Shown piece by piece: positions 37,101 to 44,960 of a stretch of 64,000 nt of DNA (the stretch's first letter is position 1; each line of letters starts with the position of its first letter). The notes below the pieces were generated by a model, which worked only from the letters and a program-made list of their open reading frames with translations, was not told the DNA's origin and ran no database searches. Where the stretch lies: positions 3,782,001 through 3,846,000 of the forward strand of contig CP117875.1 in NCBI GenBank assembly GCA_028736075.1. The letters run 5' to 3'. Source of the DNA: Chryseobacterium sp. KACC 21268 (GTDB lineage: Bacteria > Bacteroidota > Bacteroidia > Flavobacteriales > Weeksellaceae). Made by a program: the position numbers and the translations under genes.

Positions 37101-38802
37101 CGTTGACAACGCCGCTTACAGAATTGGTGTCTCCCGCATTGATCCCGAAATATTTTAAATTGACATATTGAATATCGGCCGCGAAATCTGCGAACAGTCT
37201 TTTGGTAGAAAAATCCACAACACCTTTGAAGGTTCCTTTGGCATTGGGATCATTGGCAACCACATCTCCAGTGAATCTTTTTTTATTAAGAACACCTTCT
37301 ATGGCGATATTATTAAGGCTTTTGCCCATCAGGTCAATATGCGCAACATCTGATTTTGTTTTGATGTACAATGTATTGACATCGAAACCTTCACCTTGCA
37401 CATCGAATTTCCCAGAGATCAATCCAACCTGTTTGTTCTTGGTCAATGCTGTGACGTTCAAATCTTTCACATCCACATAACCTCTGTATTTAGGACGTTT
37501 TGTACTGTAATCTACAAGATTGAAATCCTTCATTTTCGCCTGACCGATTCCTGTCACCACCTCTCCGGTCGCAAAGATCTGTTTTGGATTCACTTTCACA
37601 GAGCCGTTGTATTTCATCCTTCCAAAATCATCAGCGATATTTCCCAACTTCGAAGCAATGAAATTTGGTAAAGAAGCCTTTAAAGCTTTGTAAGTAAAAT
37701 CGGCAGAGACATTTTTACTTTCGATGAAGAATTTTTTATCGATAACGCCATTGATTGTCAGTTTTTTGGTATTCAGATTGACATCCTGCGAGCGGATGAG
37801 AAAATTATTCAATGCAAAATCATTCAGCGGACCAGTCATTGTTCCTGAGATATTGATCGGCGTGTAATTATCCCAATCGGTCACGAAATAACTGAGGTCA
37901 TAACCACTGATCTGGCTTCCAGGAATGATCTTCAGATCCCAACTTACCTTCTTTCCAAAATCTGCAAATCTAGTTACCGGATCCAGATTCATTACCGCTT
38001 CACCTTGTAACAGCGAATGATCGGTATTGATTGTCAGATTCCCAAACTTCAAATGTTTTTTCGTGATCTCGAAGTTGGTGGAAAATGTATCGACAATGTG
38101 TTCTTTGCCGTATCGTTTCGTGATCAAACTGAAGTTTCTGATATCCGCGAAAACATCTGCACCTTCAACTTTTAAAGAAGTGACGTGCATATTGATTTTC
38201 CTTGCGTCCAGCCATCTCCCGGCTTCTCCCGGACTATTTTCATTCACAATCGTGGAAACACCGTTGATTAGGTCGATCTTCATCCCCATTTTGAAAGGTT
38301 TCTTCTTTGGGTCACGTGGTTTTCCGTCATTGAAGTTATCTACATATCGGATAAAATTACTGATGCTATCACCTTTATAAGTGATCACGCGGATCACGGG
38401 ATCGATGATTGTTGCTTGATTGAACTTAATATCTCTCGTGTTAAAAGCCAAAGCAAACCAATCAGAGTCAACACGCAATTCCCTGGCTTTCACGAATTCA
38501 TAATCTTTGTAATCTCTAATTCTAAGGCCTTTGATCTTCACATCGCCAAAGAAATTGACCTCGACATTCTCGACAGACATTCTCATATTGAGGTCTTTGT
38601 TCAATATTGTGATGGCCTCATCTGCGATATACCTTTTGGTAACAGGAAGATTGATCGCAATGAAAAGCAGAACCACCAGTCCGATGATCCCGAAAAATAA
38701 GTAGTTGAGGATCCTCCAGAAAAGTGGTGTTCTTTTCTTTTTGACTGGCTGGTCACTGTTCGGATCTTCGTTTGTTGTGTTTTTATTTTCTAAATTTGCC
38801 AT
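34153..38802 (-). CDS. tamB: TamB-like translocation and assembly module protein (DUF490/AsmA-like)
   Basis: This is a 1549-residue envelope protein of the TamB/AsmA-like class, thought to span the periplasm as a long beta-taco groove that helps lipid transport or outer-membrane protein assembly. An N-terminal membrane anchor (about 30-52, LNYLFFGIIGLVVLLF) follows a polar stretch. The middle is repetitive beta structure, and the C-terminal DUF490 block includes SIIRWSGSPMTPDLDITANY and a barrel-like end. Length is in the usual range for Bacteroidota TamB. It diverges from tsaD with only 5 bp between start codons. No tamA is adjacent. Confidence 0.88.
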   Translation of the reverse strand: MANLENKNTTNEDPNSDQPVKKKRTPLFWRILNYLFFGIIGLVVLLFIAINLPVTKRYIADEAITILNKDLNMRMSVENVEVNFFGDVKIKGLRIRDYKDYEFVKARELRVDSDWFALAFNTRDIKFNQATIIDPVIRVITYKGDSISNFIRYVDNFNDGKPRDPKKKPFKMGMKIDLINGVSTIVNENSPGEAGRWLDARKINMHVTSLKVEGADVFADIRNFSLITKRYGKEHIVDTFSTNFEITKKHLKFGNLTINTDHSLLQGEAVMNLDPVTRFADFGKKVSWDLKIIPGSQISGYDLSYFVTDWDNYTPINISGTMTGPLNDFALNNFLIRSQDVNLNTKKLTINGVIDKKFFIESKNVSADFTYKALKASLPNFIASKLGNIADDFGRMKYNGSVKVNPKQIFATGEVVTGIGQAKMKDFNLVDYSTKRPKYRGYVDVKDLNVTALTKNKQVGLISGKFDVQGEGFDVNTLYIKTKSDVAHIDLMGKSLNNIAIEGVLNKKRFTGDVVANDPNAKGTFKGVVDFSTKRLFADFAADIQYVNLKYFGINAGDTNSVSGVVNGKVSMTNLNDLNLDADIKGLTLNSSKQKLSIPDSKLKAFFENGNRIVSVDAPGTITGRISGRFDLEDIGNMVTNSINKILVGNPPKKTYNGQSFDFDFDVKQGLVSFFVPDLELKNGAKVGGNYNGNTNDLILNADASQIKYVLTSKKELSEAEKFLAETDATYQPDLNKASDSAMVDSLSLRINTADLSQQLLATVKRAQYGKNVLQDVKLTANNENSQVLHIGTVFKLGSLEDESAKQMKEYAVNINQTTNTAGDYVLRFEPTTIKLNEVAWSIDTSPELNHSITYRKREKDFLIKNLRIYSDESELLIKDADFKSAKDFTADAEVKNLDISKLLALGNSKNALDIKGIANGTIQIKKSGTNLEPLVDLDVNEIFMNGKAMGNLETKITKSEKPNVFDVSIQALSSEFLGKNTLDVSGTIDNNPASPVLDVNAKMNEFDLAFAQQFVKEIFGNFRGKATGDLKISGALNDIDYSGDLALKGFGLKLLFTGVDYSFDDTVINLSRGLALLNNIGIKDGRTNSKGNISGSIQFETLSSLGINLIMRADNLLVINNSQEDNDLFWGRVYGQGDIYVSGPVSGLEISTPNDGLKVLNNSTFTFNSASKANVDEFKILRFLKRDDEGGISVEKKKKSGANMLMDFDISVDKGTLVNVLVGDDVGSIAVKGDADHLKFRMERSGNISMNGTYTVDNGTFVSKAILDRTFQIARNSIIRWSGSPMTPDLDITANYTRPVTNAGEYLGMSLTQPINVVLTTKITNTLTKPDIEFGVSAPDSSSEVRETLATKMNNQDERTIQFGSILVLNSFNVVNSGGLDFNLQNTAINTGYNMLFKQLGSVLNTISSAFQVNLDYISGDPNSNTSDRANTSVSLALSPRFKLKTGLGVPVARTENATSNYLSAEGTIEYDWSRLNNGSRLLRAYSKPSNLGLGTANVLNQSYGVGVVYSKSFNSFKYIFKRRERIKRDSAAVEANKEDSLKNKPIK
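38791..38798 (+). promoter_or_regulatory. Putative -7 box of tsaD (TAAATTTG)
   Basis: TAAATTTG lies 9 bp before the tsaD ATG and inside the first codons of the divergent tamB gene, so the tsaD promoter would overlap tamB coding DNA. A TTTG at 38771 is at approximate -33 distance. Confidence 0.5.
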
Positions 38803-38807
38803 CTATT

Positions 38808-39824
38808 ATGAGTGCATCTATTATTCTAGGTATCGAGTCTTCTTGTGACGACACTTCTGCAGCCATCATCAGCGGTAGCAAAATCCTGTCCAACATTGCC
38901 GCCAACCAGGCCATCCACAACGAGTATGGTGGTGTGGTGCCCGAGTTGGCTTCCAGAGCGCATCAGCAAAACATCATCCCTGTGGTGGAAAAAGCATTTT
39001 CCAAAGCAAATATACAACAAAATGATATTTGCGCGATTGGTTTCACGCGCGGTCCCGGACTTTTGGGATCGCTGCTCGTAGGAACTTCTTTTGCCAAATC
39101 TCTGGCGATGAGTCTGGACGTGCCTCTGATCGAAGTGAATCATTTGCAGGCACATATTTTGGCACATTTTATAGACGATGCCAATCCAACGCCACCTACT
39201 TTTCCATTCCTGTGTTTGACGGTCTCAGGCGGTCACACGATGATTGTTTTGGTAAAAGATTATTTCGATATGGAGATCATTGGAAAAACGATAGATGATG
39301 CAGCAGGCGAAGCTTTTGACAAGATCGGAAAGATCTTCGACCTCGATTATCCAGCTGGACCAATTATCGATAAGTTGTCGAAAGAAGGAAATCCTGATGC
39401 GTTCCAGTTCAACAAACCAAGAATGGAGAACTATGATTACTCCTTTAGTGGGATTAAGACTTCAGTACTCTATTTTATCCAGAAAGAAGTGCGGAAGAAT
39501 CCGGATTTCATTAAGGAAAACCTGAATGACCTTTGTGCATCTGTCCAAAGATCCATCATTGAAATCTTAATGAACAAATTAGAGAAAGCTTCCGTTGACC
39601 TTCATATCAAAGATGTTGCGATTGCCGGCGGTGTTTCTGCCAACTCGGCTTTGAGAAAAGCAATGGAAATTAATCAGGAAAAACTGGGTTGGAATATCTT
39701 CATCCCAAAATTTGAATACACGACAGACAATGCTGCGATGATTGCCATTGTTGCCAAACTGAAATATGAGCGTGGCGAGTTTACGGATATTAGGACGACG
39801 GCGACGGCGAAGTATGATTTGTGA
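38808..39824 (+). CDS. tsaD: tRNA N6-adenosine threonylcarbamoyltransferase TsaD
   Basis: TsaD transfers the threonylcarbamoyl group to A37 of ANN-decoding tRNAs, together with TsaB and TsaE. The start is ATG 38808 (MSASIILGIESSCDD); a longer frame from 38772 would overlap tamB and is not conserved. The 338-residue protein has the ASKHA ATPase fold with GIESSCDDTSAA, the metal-binding His112 and His116 in NHLQAH, and GGVVPELASRAHQ. The C-terminal GGVSANSALRKAME and TDNAAMIA blocks are present. It is complete and canonical. Confidence 0.96.
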   Translation: MSASIILGIESSCDDTSAAIISGSKILSNIAANQAIHNEYGGVVPELASRAHQQNIIPVVEKAFSKANIQQNDICAIGFTRGPGLLGSLLVGTSFAKSLAMSLDVPLIEVNHLQAHILAHFIDDANPTPPTFPFLCLTVSGGHTMIVLVKDYFDMEIIGKTIDDAAGEAFDKIGKIFDLDYPAGPIIDKLSKEGNPDAFQFNKPRMENYDYSFSGIKTSVLYFIQKEVRKNPDFIKENLNDLCASVQRSIIEILMNKLEKASVDLHIKDVAIAGGVSANSALRKAMEINQEKLGWNIFIPKFEYTTDNAAMIAIVAKLKYERGEFTDIRTTATAKYDL

Positions 39825-39871
39825 CAATGCATCTTGTTTAATTTTTAATAATTGAAACTTAATATCTGACT

Positions 39872-40642
39872 ATGAAATCAATAATTACAGTTTTTGGCAT
39901 TTTAATTAATCTTCTAGCTTATTCAAAGTGTGGAAACAATGGAATCGAAGTATTTCCTACGACAACAGAAATCAATAAGAATTCAATTTTCCTGATTGAA
40001 GGTTTTGCGACCAGCCAAAAAATCATTACCTCTCTTAACAAAGAATATAAAATATATTTGCAAAATGGCGATCAGAAAATCAATCTGAAAGTTACTGAAA
40101 CGCTTATAGGAGATTTCCAGTTGACTCAAGCCATTTTAAAACCTGAATTTCCACTTGAAATTGGTAAAGAATATATTTTAAAAATTGATAATCTTCCGAA
40201 ATACGAAACGATAGATAGATTCTACAGTTACAATATAACATCTAAGCCAATCACTTACAAAGTCACTTCCAATGTGGACATTGAAAAGCCAATTTTTACC
40301 AAAAAACCTTTCGAATTAAAAAAAGCTTATATCCCCTACGGATGTGGACCAGAAGTAAACGTATATTTTTCACTTTTAACAAATGACTCTTCGCCGTTAT
40401 TAGTCAAAACTAAATTTAAAAACCTTGTAACCAATAAAGTGACAACGTTCTATTTATTGCTAAGAGACAATAAGCTAGCGGTGGGTTACGGGATGTGTTC
40501 AGGCGCATTTAAATATGATAAAAATTTAGCTTACGAAGTTGAATTTGACTTGATGGACTCTTCCGGAAATATAACCCAATGGAATAGAGAAGGTATAAAA
40601 TTTACTAGACCGACTGAAGCAAATCTAGATGACGGAGAATAA
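39872..40642 (+). CDS. Exported protein of unknown function
   Basis: This is a 256-residue protein that I do not recognise. The N-terminus (MKSIITVFGILINLLAYS) looks like a signal peptide; Cys20 is not in a good lipobox. The rest is mainly beta strands with Lys/Asn-rich loops and cysteines at CGNNG, YGCGPE and GMCSG that could form disulphides. It lies 47 bp after tsaD and 70 bp before another small unknown gene, with no terminator seen on either side. Confidence 0.6.
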   Translation: MKSIITVFGILINLLAYSKCGNNGIEVFPTTTEINKNSIFLIEGFATSQKIITSLNKEYKIYLQNGDQKINLKVTETLIGDFQLTQAILKPEFPLEIGKEYILKIDNLPKYETIDRFYSYNITSKPITYKVTSNVDIEKPIFTKKPFELKKAYIPYGCGPEVNVYFSLLTNDSSPLLVKTKFKNLVTNKVTTFYLLLRDNKLAVGYGMCSGAFKYDKNLAYEVEFDLMDSSGNITQWNREGIKFTRPTEANLDDGE

Positions 40643-40712
40643 TCATAAATCATTCACAATAATAGCCAGATGCTCATACTAGCTTAAATAGCTGACAGCC
40701 AAAATAAAATCT

Positions 40713-41117
40713 ATGAAAATATTACTAGAAGAAAAACAACTCGGAACACATTCCAAAAAGAATTCAAAATATTACTGGATTTTAGAAACGATTACGGGAA
40801 AAAATGAAAACGCAGAAGGATATGACGATTTTGAACTGACAAGCTCTGAGACAGGTTATATTCAAAACATCAAAGAGGAAATTCTGGAGACGATCAATTC
40901 TGAAAATGTTTTCAGCTTTGCCTACGAACCAAAAGAAGGTGACTTCTTGTCCATCAAAAACAACTTGCGAAAATTTGAATATCTAAATCTTATTTTCATC
41001 AATGGAAGTTGGAAAGAAGAAATCTATATGTGTTCTCTGCGGGAGTGTAATACAGATATTTATACAACTATGAAAACAGGTGTTGCATTTCTCAGTGAAA
41101 ATGAAATAGCGTTTTAA
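40713..41117 (+). CDS. Small cytoplasmic protein of unknown function
   Basis: This is a 134-residue soluble, acidic protein without signal peptide or membrane helix, and I do not recognise it. Visible features are an aromatic YYWILETITG strand, a GYDDFELTSSETGYI loop, and two cysteines in MCSLRECN. It could be an immunity-like or accessory protein, but nothing in the context supports that. A 21-bp tandem repeat array starts 28 bp after its stop codon. Confidence 0.55.
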   Translation: MKILLEEKQLGTHSKKNSKYYWILETITGKNENAEGYDDFELTSSETGYIQNIKEEILETINSENVFSFAYEPKEGDFLSIKNNLRKFEYLNLIFINGSWKEEIYMCSLRECNTDIYTTMKTGVAFLSENEIAF

Positions 41118-41145
41118 AAAGATTTCATATTTGCATAAAATCTAC

Positions 41146-41313
41146 TTAGTTGAGTCATTGATTCACTTAAATGCATCGATGATGTGATTAGTTACACCAT
41201 TTTTTAAGTTAGTTGAACCACTGATTCATTTAGTTGTCCCATTGATTCATTTAGTTGTCCCATTGATTAATTTAGTTGCCCCGTTGATTCACTTAGTTGA
41301 GCCAGATGCAACG
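41146..41313. repeat. Tandem array of eight 21-bp units
   Basis: Eight head-to-tail 21-bp units are in exact register, starting at 41146, 41167, 41188, 41209, 41230, 41251, 41272 and 41293. Most begin TTAGTTG and the central ones contain CATTGATT. Units 5 and 6 differ by one base; units 2 and 3 are the most diverged. On the minus strand a conserved unit spells MNQWDN followed by a stop. There are no unique spacers, so it is not a CRISPR array. Confidence 0.9.
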
Positions 41314-41443
41314 AATTTGTTATAACTAAATGAGTCAGTAAGACCACTAATAAATACTTTTAGCATATTTCAACTATTTTTGAATTACGAAATAGCTTTC
41401 TTAAGATTCCAATACAAATCTTCGCTATCCAAAACATTAACCA

Positions 41444-41473
41444 TTGAATTTTGAACTATAAAACTTATTTTTG
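41444..41473 (+). promoter_or_regulatory. Flavobacterial-type promoter of the DUF808 gene
   Basis: TTG (41444-41446), a 19-bp spacer and TATTTTTG (41466-41473) match the consensus closely, 17 nt before the ATG. Confidence 0.7.
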
Positions 41474-41490
41474 TATCAAAATAAAAAGTT

Positions 41491-42393
41491 ATGGCTTCAG
41501 GATTCTTCGCAATCTTAGATGATATTGGTGCATTGATGGACGACATCGCAGTGACCAGTAAACTCGCAACAAAAAAAACAGCCGGAATCCTCGGCGATGA
41601 CCTTGCAGTCAATGCGGAGAAAGCAACTGGCTTCCTTTCGTCCCGTGAAATCCCGGTTTTGTGGGCAATTACCAAAGGTTCTTTCATCAATAAGCTGATC
41701 ATTCTTCCGCTGATTTTTCTTCTGAAGTGGCTGTACGAACCGGCCATCAACTATATTCTGATTCTTGGCGGTGTCTATTTGGCTTACGAAGGGATGGAAA
41801 AGATCGTTGAATTTCTATTTCACCGCGAGAAAAAAGGTCACGAAGTAGTTCAGGAAAGTACTTTGCCTGAAGAGGATGAGAATTCCGAAAAGTCAAAGAT
41901 CAGTTCGGCGATCAAGACCGATTTTATCCTTTCTTTGGAGATTGTCATCATCGCTTTGGGAACTGCGCTGGAAAAACAACATCCTTTGATCACCCAGATC
42001 ATCAGTGTTTCTTTCGTGGCCATCATTGCAACAGTCGGTGTTTACGGACTTGTCGCATTGATCGTTAGGATGGATGACGCTGGATTTTTCCTTCAAAAAA
42101 AATCTAACAACCAAGGTTTTCTGAACGGACTTGGACAGGTTCTTATCAAAGCTTTACCAATTGTAATCAAGGTTCTTGGTGTTGTTGGGACTATCGCTTT
42201 GCTTTTGGTTTCTGGCGGGATTTTCCATCATTACATAGATGCCGTTCATCATTGGGTTTCCGAAAATATTCCAGCCAATATTCCTGAGCAGGTGCCACAA
42301 TTTGGATTGGGGATCGTGTTTGGATTGATAGCGGTTTTATTGGTGACAATTGGTAAGAAAATATTTTCTGCAATGAAACCTGCTAAGAAATAA
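41491..42393 (+). CDS. DUF808 family membrane protein (YedI-like)
   Basis: This 300-residue inner membrane protein matches the DUF808/YedI family, recognisable from its N-terminus (FFAILDDIGALMDDIAV), the block TKKTAGILGDDLAVNAEK, and the repeated loop FLLKWLYEPAINYILILGG. About six membrane helices follow, split by a charged segment near 110-130. Function is unknown in the family. It is preceded by a good promoter and followed by a 21-bp-arm hairpin before rsmE. Confidence 0.9.
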   Translation: MASGFFAILDDIGALMDDIAVTSKLATKKTAGILGDDLAVNAEKATGFLSSREIPVLWAITKGSFINKLIILPLIFLLKWLYEPAINYILILGGVYLAYEGMEKIVEFLFHREKKGHEVVQESTLPEEDENSEKSKISSAIKTDFILSLEIVIIALGTALEKQHPLITQIISVSFVAIIATVGVYGLVALIVRMDDAGFFLQKKSNNQGFLNGLGQVLIKALPIVIKVLGVVGTIALLLVSGGIFHHYIDAVHHWVSENIPANIPEQVPQFGLGIVFGLIAVLLVTIGKKIFSAMKPAKK

Positions 42394-42401
42394 CATACAC
42401 T

Positions 42402-42462
42402 TTTGTCATTCCGTAGGAATCTCAACGCGATTTAAAAATTTAGATTCCTACGGAATGACAAA
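42402..42462. repeat. Perfect 21-bp inverted repeat between DUF808 and rsmE
   Basis: Arms 42402-42422 and 42442-42462 are exact reverse complements around a 19-nt loop, built on GTCATTCCGTAGGAATC. There is no U-run after it, so it is not a classic terminator. The arm is of a kind I recall as a dispersed hairpin in Bacteroidota genomes, which was not checked. Confidence 0.85.
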
Positions 42463-42486
42463 TAATCTGCAAACAATTAATATAAA

Positions 42487-43236
42487 ATGAAACTTTTCTT
42501 TGGACAGATCTTCCCCGAAATTCTAATTGATTCCGATGAACAACAGCACATCGCAAAAGTTCTCAGAATGCGCGAAGGTGAAGAGATCTACTTGACCGAT
42601 GGAAAAGGAAATCTTGCCAAAGGAACACTTATTTTCGAGGGCAAAAAAGTAACGCTCAACGTTTCCGAGGTCAAAGAAGATCTACCTGATTTTTCACCAA
42701 GACTTCACATCGCCATTGCGCCAACGAAGAACATCGACCGAATAGAATTTTTCCTGGAAAAAGCAGTCGAAATGGGAATTTCAGAAGTTAGTTTCATCCA
42801 AACCGAACAAACTGAGCGAAAGAATATCAGCATCGACAAATTGAGAAAACAAGCCATCAGCGCTTCGAAGCAAAGTTTGCGTTCACACTTTCCAAAGGTA
42901 AATGACCTTCAAAAATTTTCTGAGTTTATGAAAAATCTAAATCCTGAAAATACATTTGTGGCGCATTGCAATGAGAACTTGGAAAGAATTAATTTGAACG
43001 CGCTTCGACTCTTCGACTCCGCTCAGGATGACAATTCGAGCGATGTCAGTCTGAGGCTCTCGAAGACATCTTCAGAACTAACATTCCTTATCGGTCCGGA
43101 AGGCGATTTTTCTGATAAGGAAATTCAGCTATTGGCGGAAAAAGGTGTCAAAGCGGTTTCGCTTGGAAATCAGAGATTGAGAACGGAAACGGCGGGAATT
43201 TTTGTGGCGGCCTGGAATTATGATAAGATGTTCTGA
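42487..43236 (+). CDS. rsmE: 16S rRNA (uracil1498-N3)-methyltransferase RsmE, with an in-frame repeat insertion
   Basis: RsmE methylates U1498 of 16S rRNA. The 249-residue protein has the N-terminal PUA-like domain (EQQHIAKVLRMREGEEIYLTDG) and the SPOUT knot domain with IAPTKNIDRIEFFLEKAVEMG, LIGPEGDFSDKEI and LGNQRLRTETAG. Between these, residues about 173-194 (RLFDSAQDDNSSDVSLRLSK) are encoded by a copy of the CTTCGA dispersed repeat (43011-43067), kept in frame. Without it the protein would be of ordinary family length. The insert falls before the SAM-binding knot, in a place that may be a loop. The frame downstream is intact. Confidence 0.92.
   Translation: MKLFFGQIFPEILIDSDEQQHIAKVLRMREGEEIYLTDGKGNLAKGTLIFEGKKVTLNVSEVKEDLPDFSPRLHIAIAPTKNIDRIEFFLEKAVEMGISEVSFIQTEQTERKNISIDKLRKQAISASKQSLRSHFPKVNDLQKFSEFMKNLNPENTFVAHCNENLERINLNALRLFDSAQDDNSSDVSLRLSKTSSELTFLIGPEGDFSDKEIQLLAEKGVKAVSLGNQRLRTETAGIFVAAWNYDKMF
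43011..43067. repeat. CTTCGA-type dispersed inverted repeat inserted in rsmE
   Basis: The left arm CTTCGACTCCGCTCAGGATG and the right arm TCAGTCTGAGGCTCTCGAAG form an imperfect inverted repeat. They match the intergenic copies at 18871-18940 and 56486-56542. The 9 bp before it (CTTCGACT) partly repeat its start. Confidence 0.85.
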
Positions 43237-43270
43237 TATTTAACTTGAATTATTTACGATAAAAATTATT

Positions 43271-43297
43271 TCCTTTCCAGACCGAAAGGATTTTTTT
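43271..43297 (+). terminator. Intrinsic terminator after rsmE
   Basis: TCCTTTC pairs with GAAAGGA around CAGACC and is followed by seven Ts. Confidence 0.8.
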
Positions 43298-43322
43298 ATA
43301 TTTATAGGTAAACAGATTCACA

Positions 43323-43904
43323 ATGAAAGACCTGTTTGTAAAACGTTTCCAATATTACAAAAACATCGGAGACAAGACCTTAGCTCAACTTTCCGAGGAA
43401 CAATTTTTCTGGCAATACAATCAGGAAAGCAATTCGGTAGCAATCATTATAAAGCACGTTGCAGGAAATATATTGTCGCGCTGGACCAATTTTTTGACAG
43501 AAGATGGCGAGAAGGATTGGCGAAACCGGGACCTGGAATTTACAAATACCTTCAAAACAAAAGACGAAGTTTTGGAATATTGGGAAAAAGGCTGGCGTTG
43601 CCTTTTCGAAGCGTTGAATCAAATCACGGATGAAAATATCAATGCAACGATCTACATCCGAGGCGAGGCACATTCTGTGTTAGATGCGGTTTTCAGACAA
43701 CTCGCGCATTATCCTTATCACGTTGGTCAAATCATTTATATTGGAGAAATGATGAAAGATCAAGATTGGCAAACACTTTCTATCGCCAGAAATAAATCTG
43801 AAGATTTCAATCAAGAAATGCATTCAAAATTTGATGGACAAGAAAATGCTTCTCCCGTTTGTTTTGCGAAGAGTGATGAAGTACGAGATGATTTTAAGGT
43901 TTAA
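43323..43904 (+). CDS. DUF1572 (DinB-like) family protein
   Basis: This 193-residue helical-bundle protein of the DinB/DUF1572 group has the conserved N-terminal FVKRFQYYKNIGDKTLAQL, a first histidine in IIIKHVAGN, and the later pair in LAHYPYHVGQIIYIGEMM, which form the metal-binding triad of the family. Related enzymes include thiol- or bacillithiol-dependent transferases, but no substrate is known for DUF1572. It stands alone after the rsmE terminator. Confidence 0.88.
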   Translation: MKDLFVKRFQYYKNIGDKTLAQLSEEQFFWQYNQESNSVAIIIKHVAGNILSRWTNFLTEDGEKDWRNRDLEFTNTFKTKDEVLEYWEKGWRCLFEALNQITDENINATIYIRGEAHSVLDAVFRQLAHYPYHVGQIIYIGEMMKDQDWQTLSIARNKSEDFNQEMHSKFDGQENASPVCFAKSDEVRDDFKV

Positions 43905-43982
43905 GATATTTAAATTTTACATTAAAACTCAGTATAAAAAAGTGAAGTGCTGAGAAAATTGATTCTAATCAATTGTCTTAAT

Positions 43983-44642
43983 TTAATGATTTTCCTGTAA
44001 ATACCTTGCTAAAATTTGTTCCCCACTTTGAATAGAATTCACTGCCCAGCGGATTTTCAATTGAAGCAATTTTTCTTCGGATAATTTGTAGTCGATGTTG
44101 GATTTGAGGAGTTTTTGCTTGAGTTCATACATACAAATGGCGGCCGCAACAGAAACGTTGAAGCTTCTCGTGAATCCGAACATTGGGATTGCCAAGGTTT
44201 CATCAGCAAAATCCAGAAGTTCGTCCGTTGTTCCCTCCCACTCTGTTCCGAAGACCAAAGCCAATGGCTCATCAACTTTATAATCTGGGAGCATTTTTGC
44301 GTTGTTCTCGGCAGAAACAGCGACGATCTTGTAACCTCGGTTTTTGATCTGTTTTAATGCCTCTATCGTTCTCGGCATTTTCTCGACCTCGACCCACGTG
44401 TCTGCACCTTTGGTGACTTTCAAATTGGGTTCAAAGAAGTTTTCTTTTTCCATCGCTACAACCTTATGAAATCCGCAAGCTTCCACGCTTCTGACAATTG
44501 CAGCGGCGTTTCGGAATTGGTAAATATCTTCCATCACCGGCAAAACGAAATCTGAACTTTCTTGAGAATAATGTTCAATCTTAGCGAGGCGCTCTGGTGT
44601 TAGAAAGGTTTGGAGATATTCGTAAGTGGAATTTGGGTTCAA
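43983..44642 (-). CDS. trmH: TrmH/SpoU-family RNA 2'-O-methyltransferase
   Basis: This SPOUT-fold enzyme probably methylates G18 of tRNA. Motifs are NAAAIVRSVEACG (motif 1, catalytic Arg), LALVFGTEWEG (motif 2) and LAIPMFGFTRSFNVSVAAAICMYEL (motif 3). The start is uncertain. The longest frame reaches ATG 44765, but its first 40 codons read through AACGCAAAG-type repeat DNA and do not look like the family. TTG 44642 (giving a start NPNSTYEYLQTFLT) matches the short N-terminus of TrmH proteins, so it is preferred here. It could also be an rRNA methyltransferase of the same family. Confidence 0.8.
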   Translation of the reverse strand: MNPNSTYEYLQTFLTPERLAKIEHYSQESSDFVLPVMEDIYQFRNAAAIVRSVEACGFHKVVAMEKENFFEPNLKVTKGADTWVEVEKMPRTIEALKQIKNRGYKIVAVSAENNAKMLPDYKVDEPLALVFGTEWEGTTDELLDFADETLAIPMFGFTRSFNVSVAAAICMYELKQKLLKSNIDYKLSEEKLLQLKIRWAVNSIQSGEQILARYLQENH

Positions 44643-44960
44643 GGTTTTGGGTTTAAAGTTGGCTGGTGCAAATTTCGTGATTTTTATTTTTATAAAATGT
44701 AGATTTTGAACGCAAAGTCTGCAAAGTTCTTTTTGGACATTATCGAAATATTTTAAGGTTGGCAAAGGCGCTGATGCTCAGCATAGAGGTAATTATTTCT
44801 CGCAGATTGGGCGGATTTTGCAGATTGAAAAAAAACAATTTTGTTATTCTTAGAAATCAAAACAGTTTGGATTGACTTCGTTAACACTGCATTAGGTTTC
44901 GTATTGAATGACAAACTTTATATTTTAATCTGCAAATACTGTTTGGATAACTAAATCCCT

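Larger units (their letters stand above)
41118..41490. other. 373-bp stretch holding a 21-bp tandem array and the DUF808 promoter
   Basis: The array (41146-41313) fills about half of the gap. After it come about 130 bp without visible features, then the DUF808 promoter (41444-41473). No gene was seen. Confidence 0.7.

Noticed and set aside
41146-41313. Tandem units as a CRISPR array
   Set aside because: Units are contiguous without unique spacers and no cas gene is nearby.
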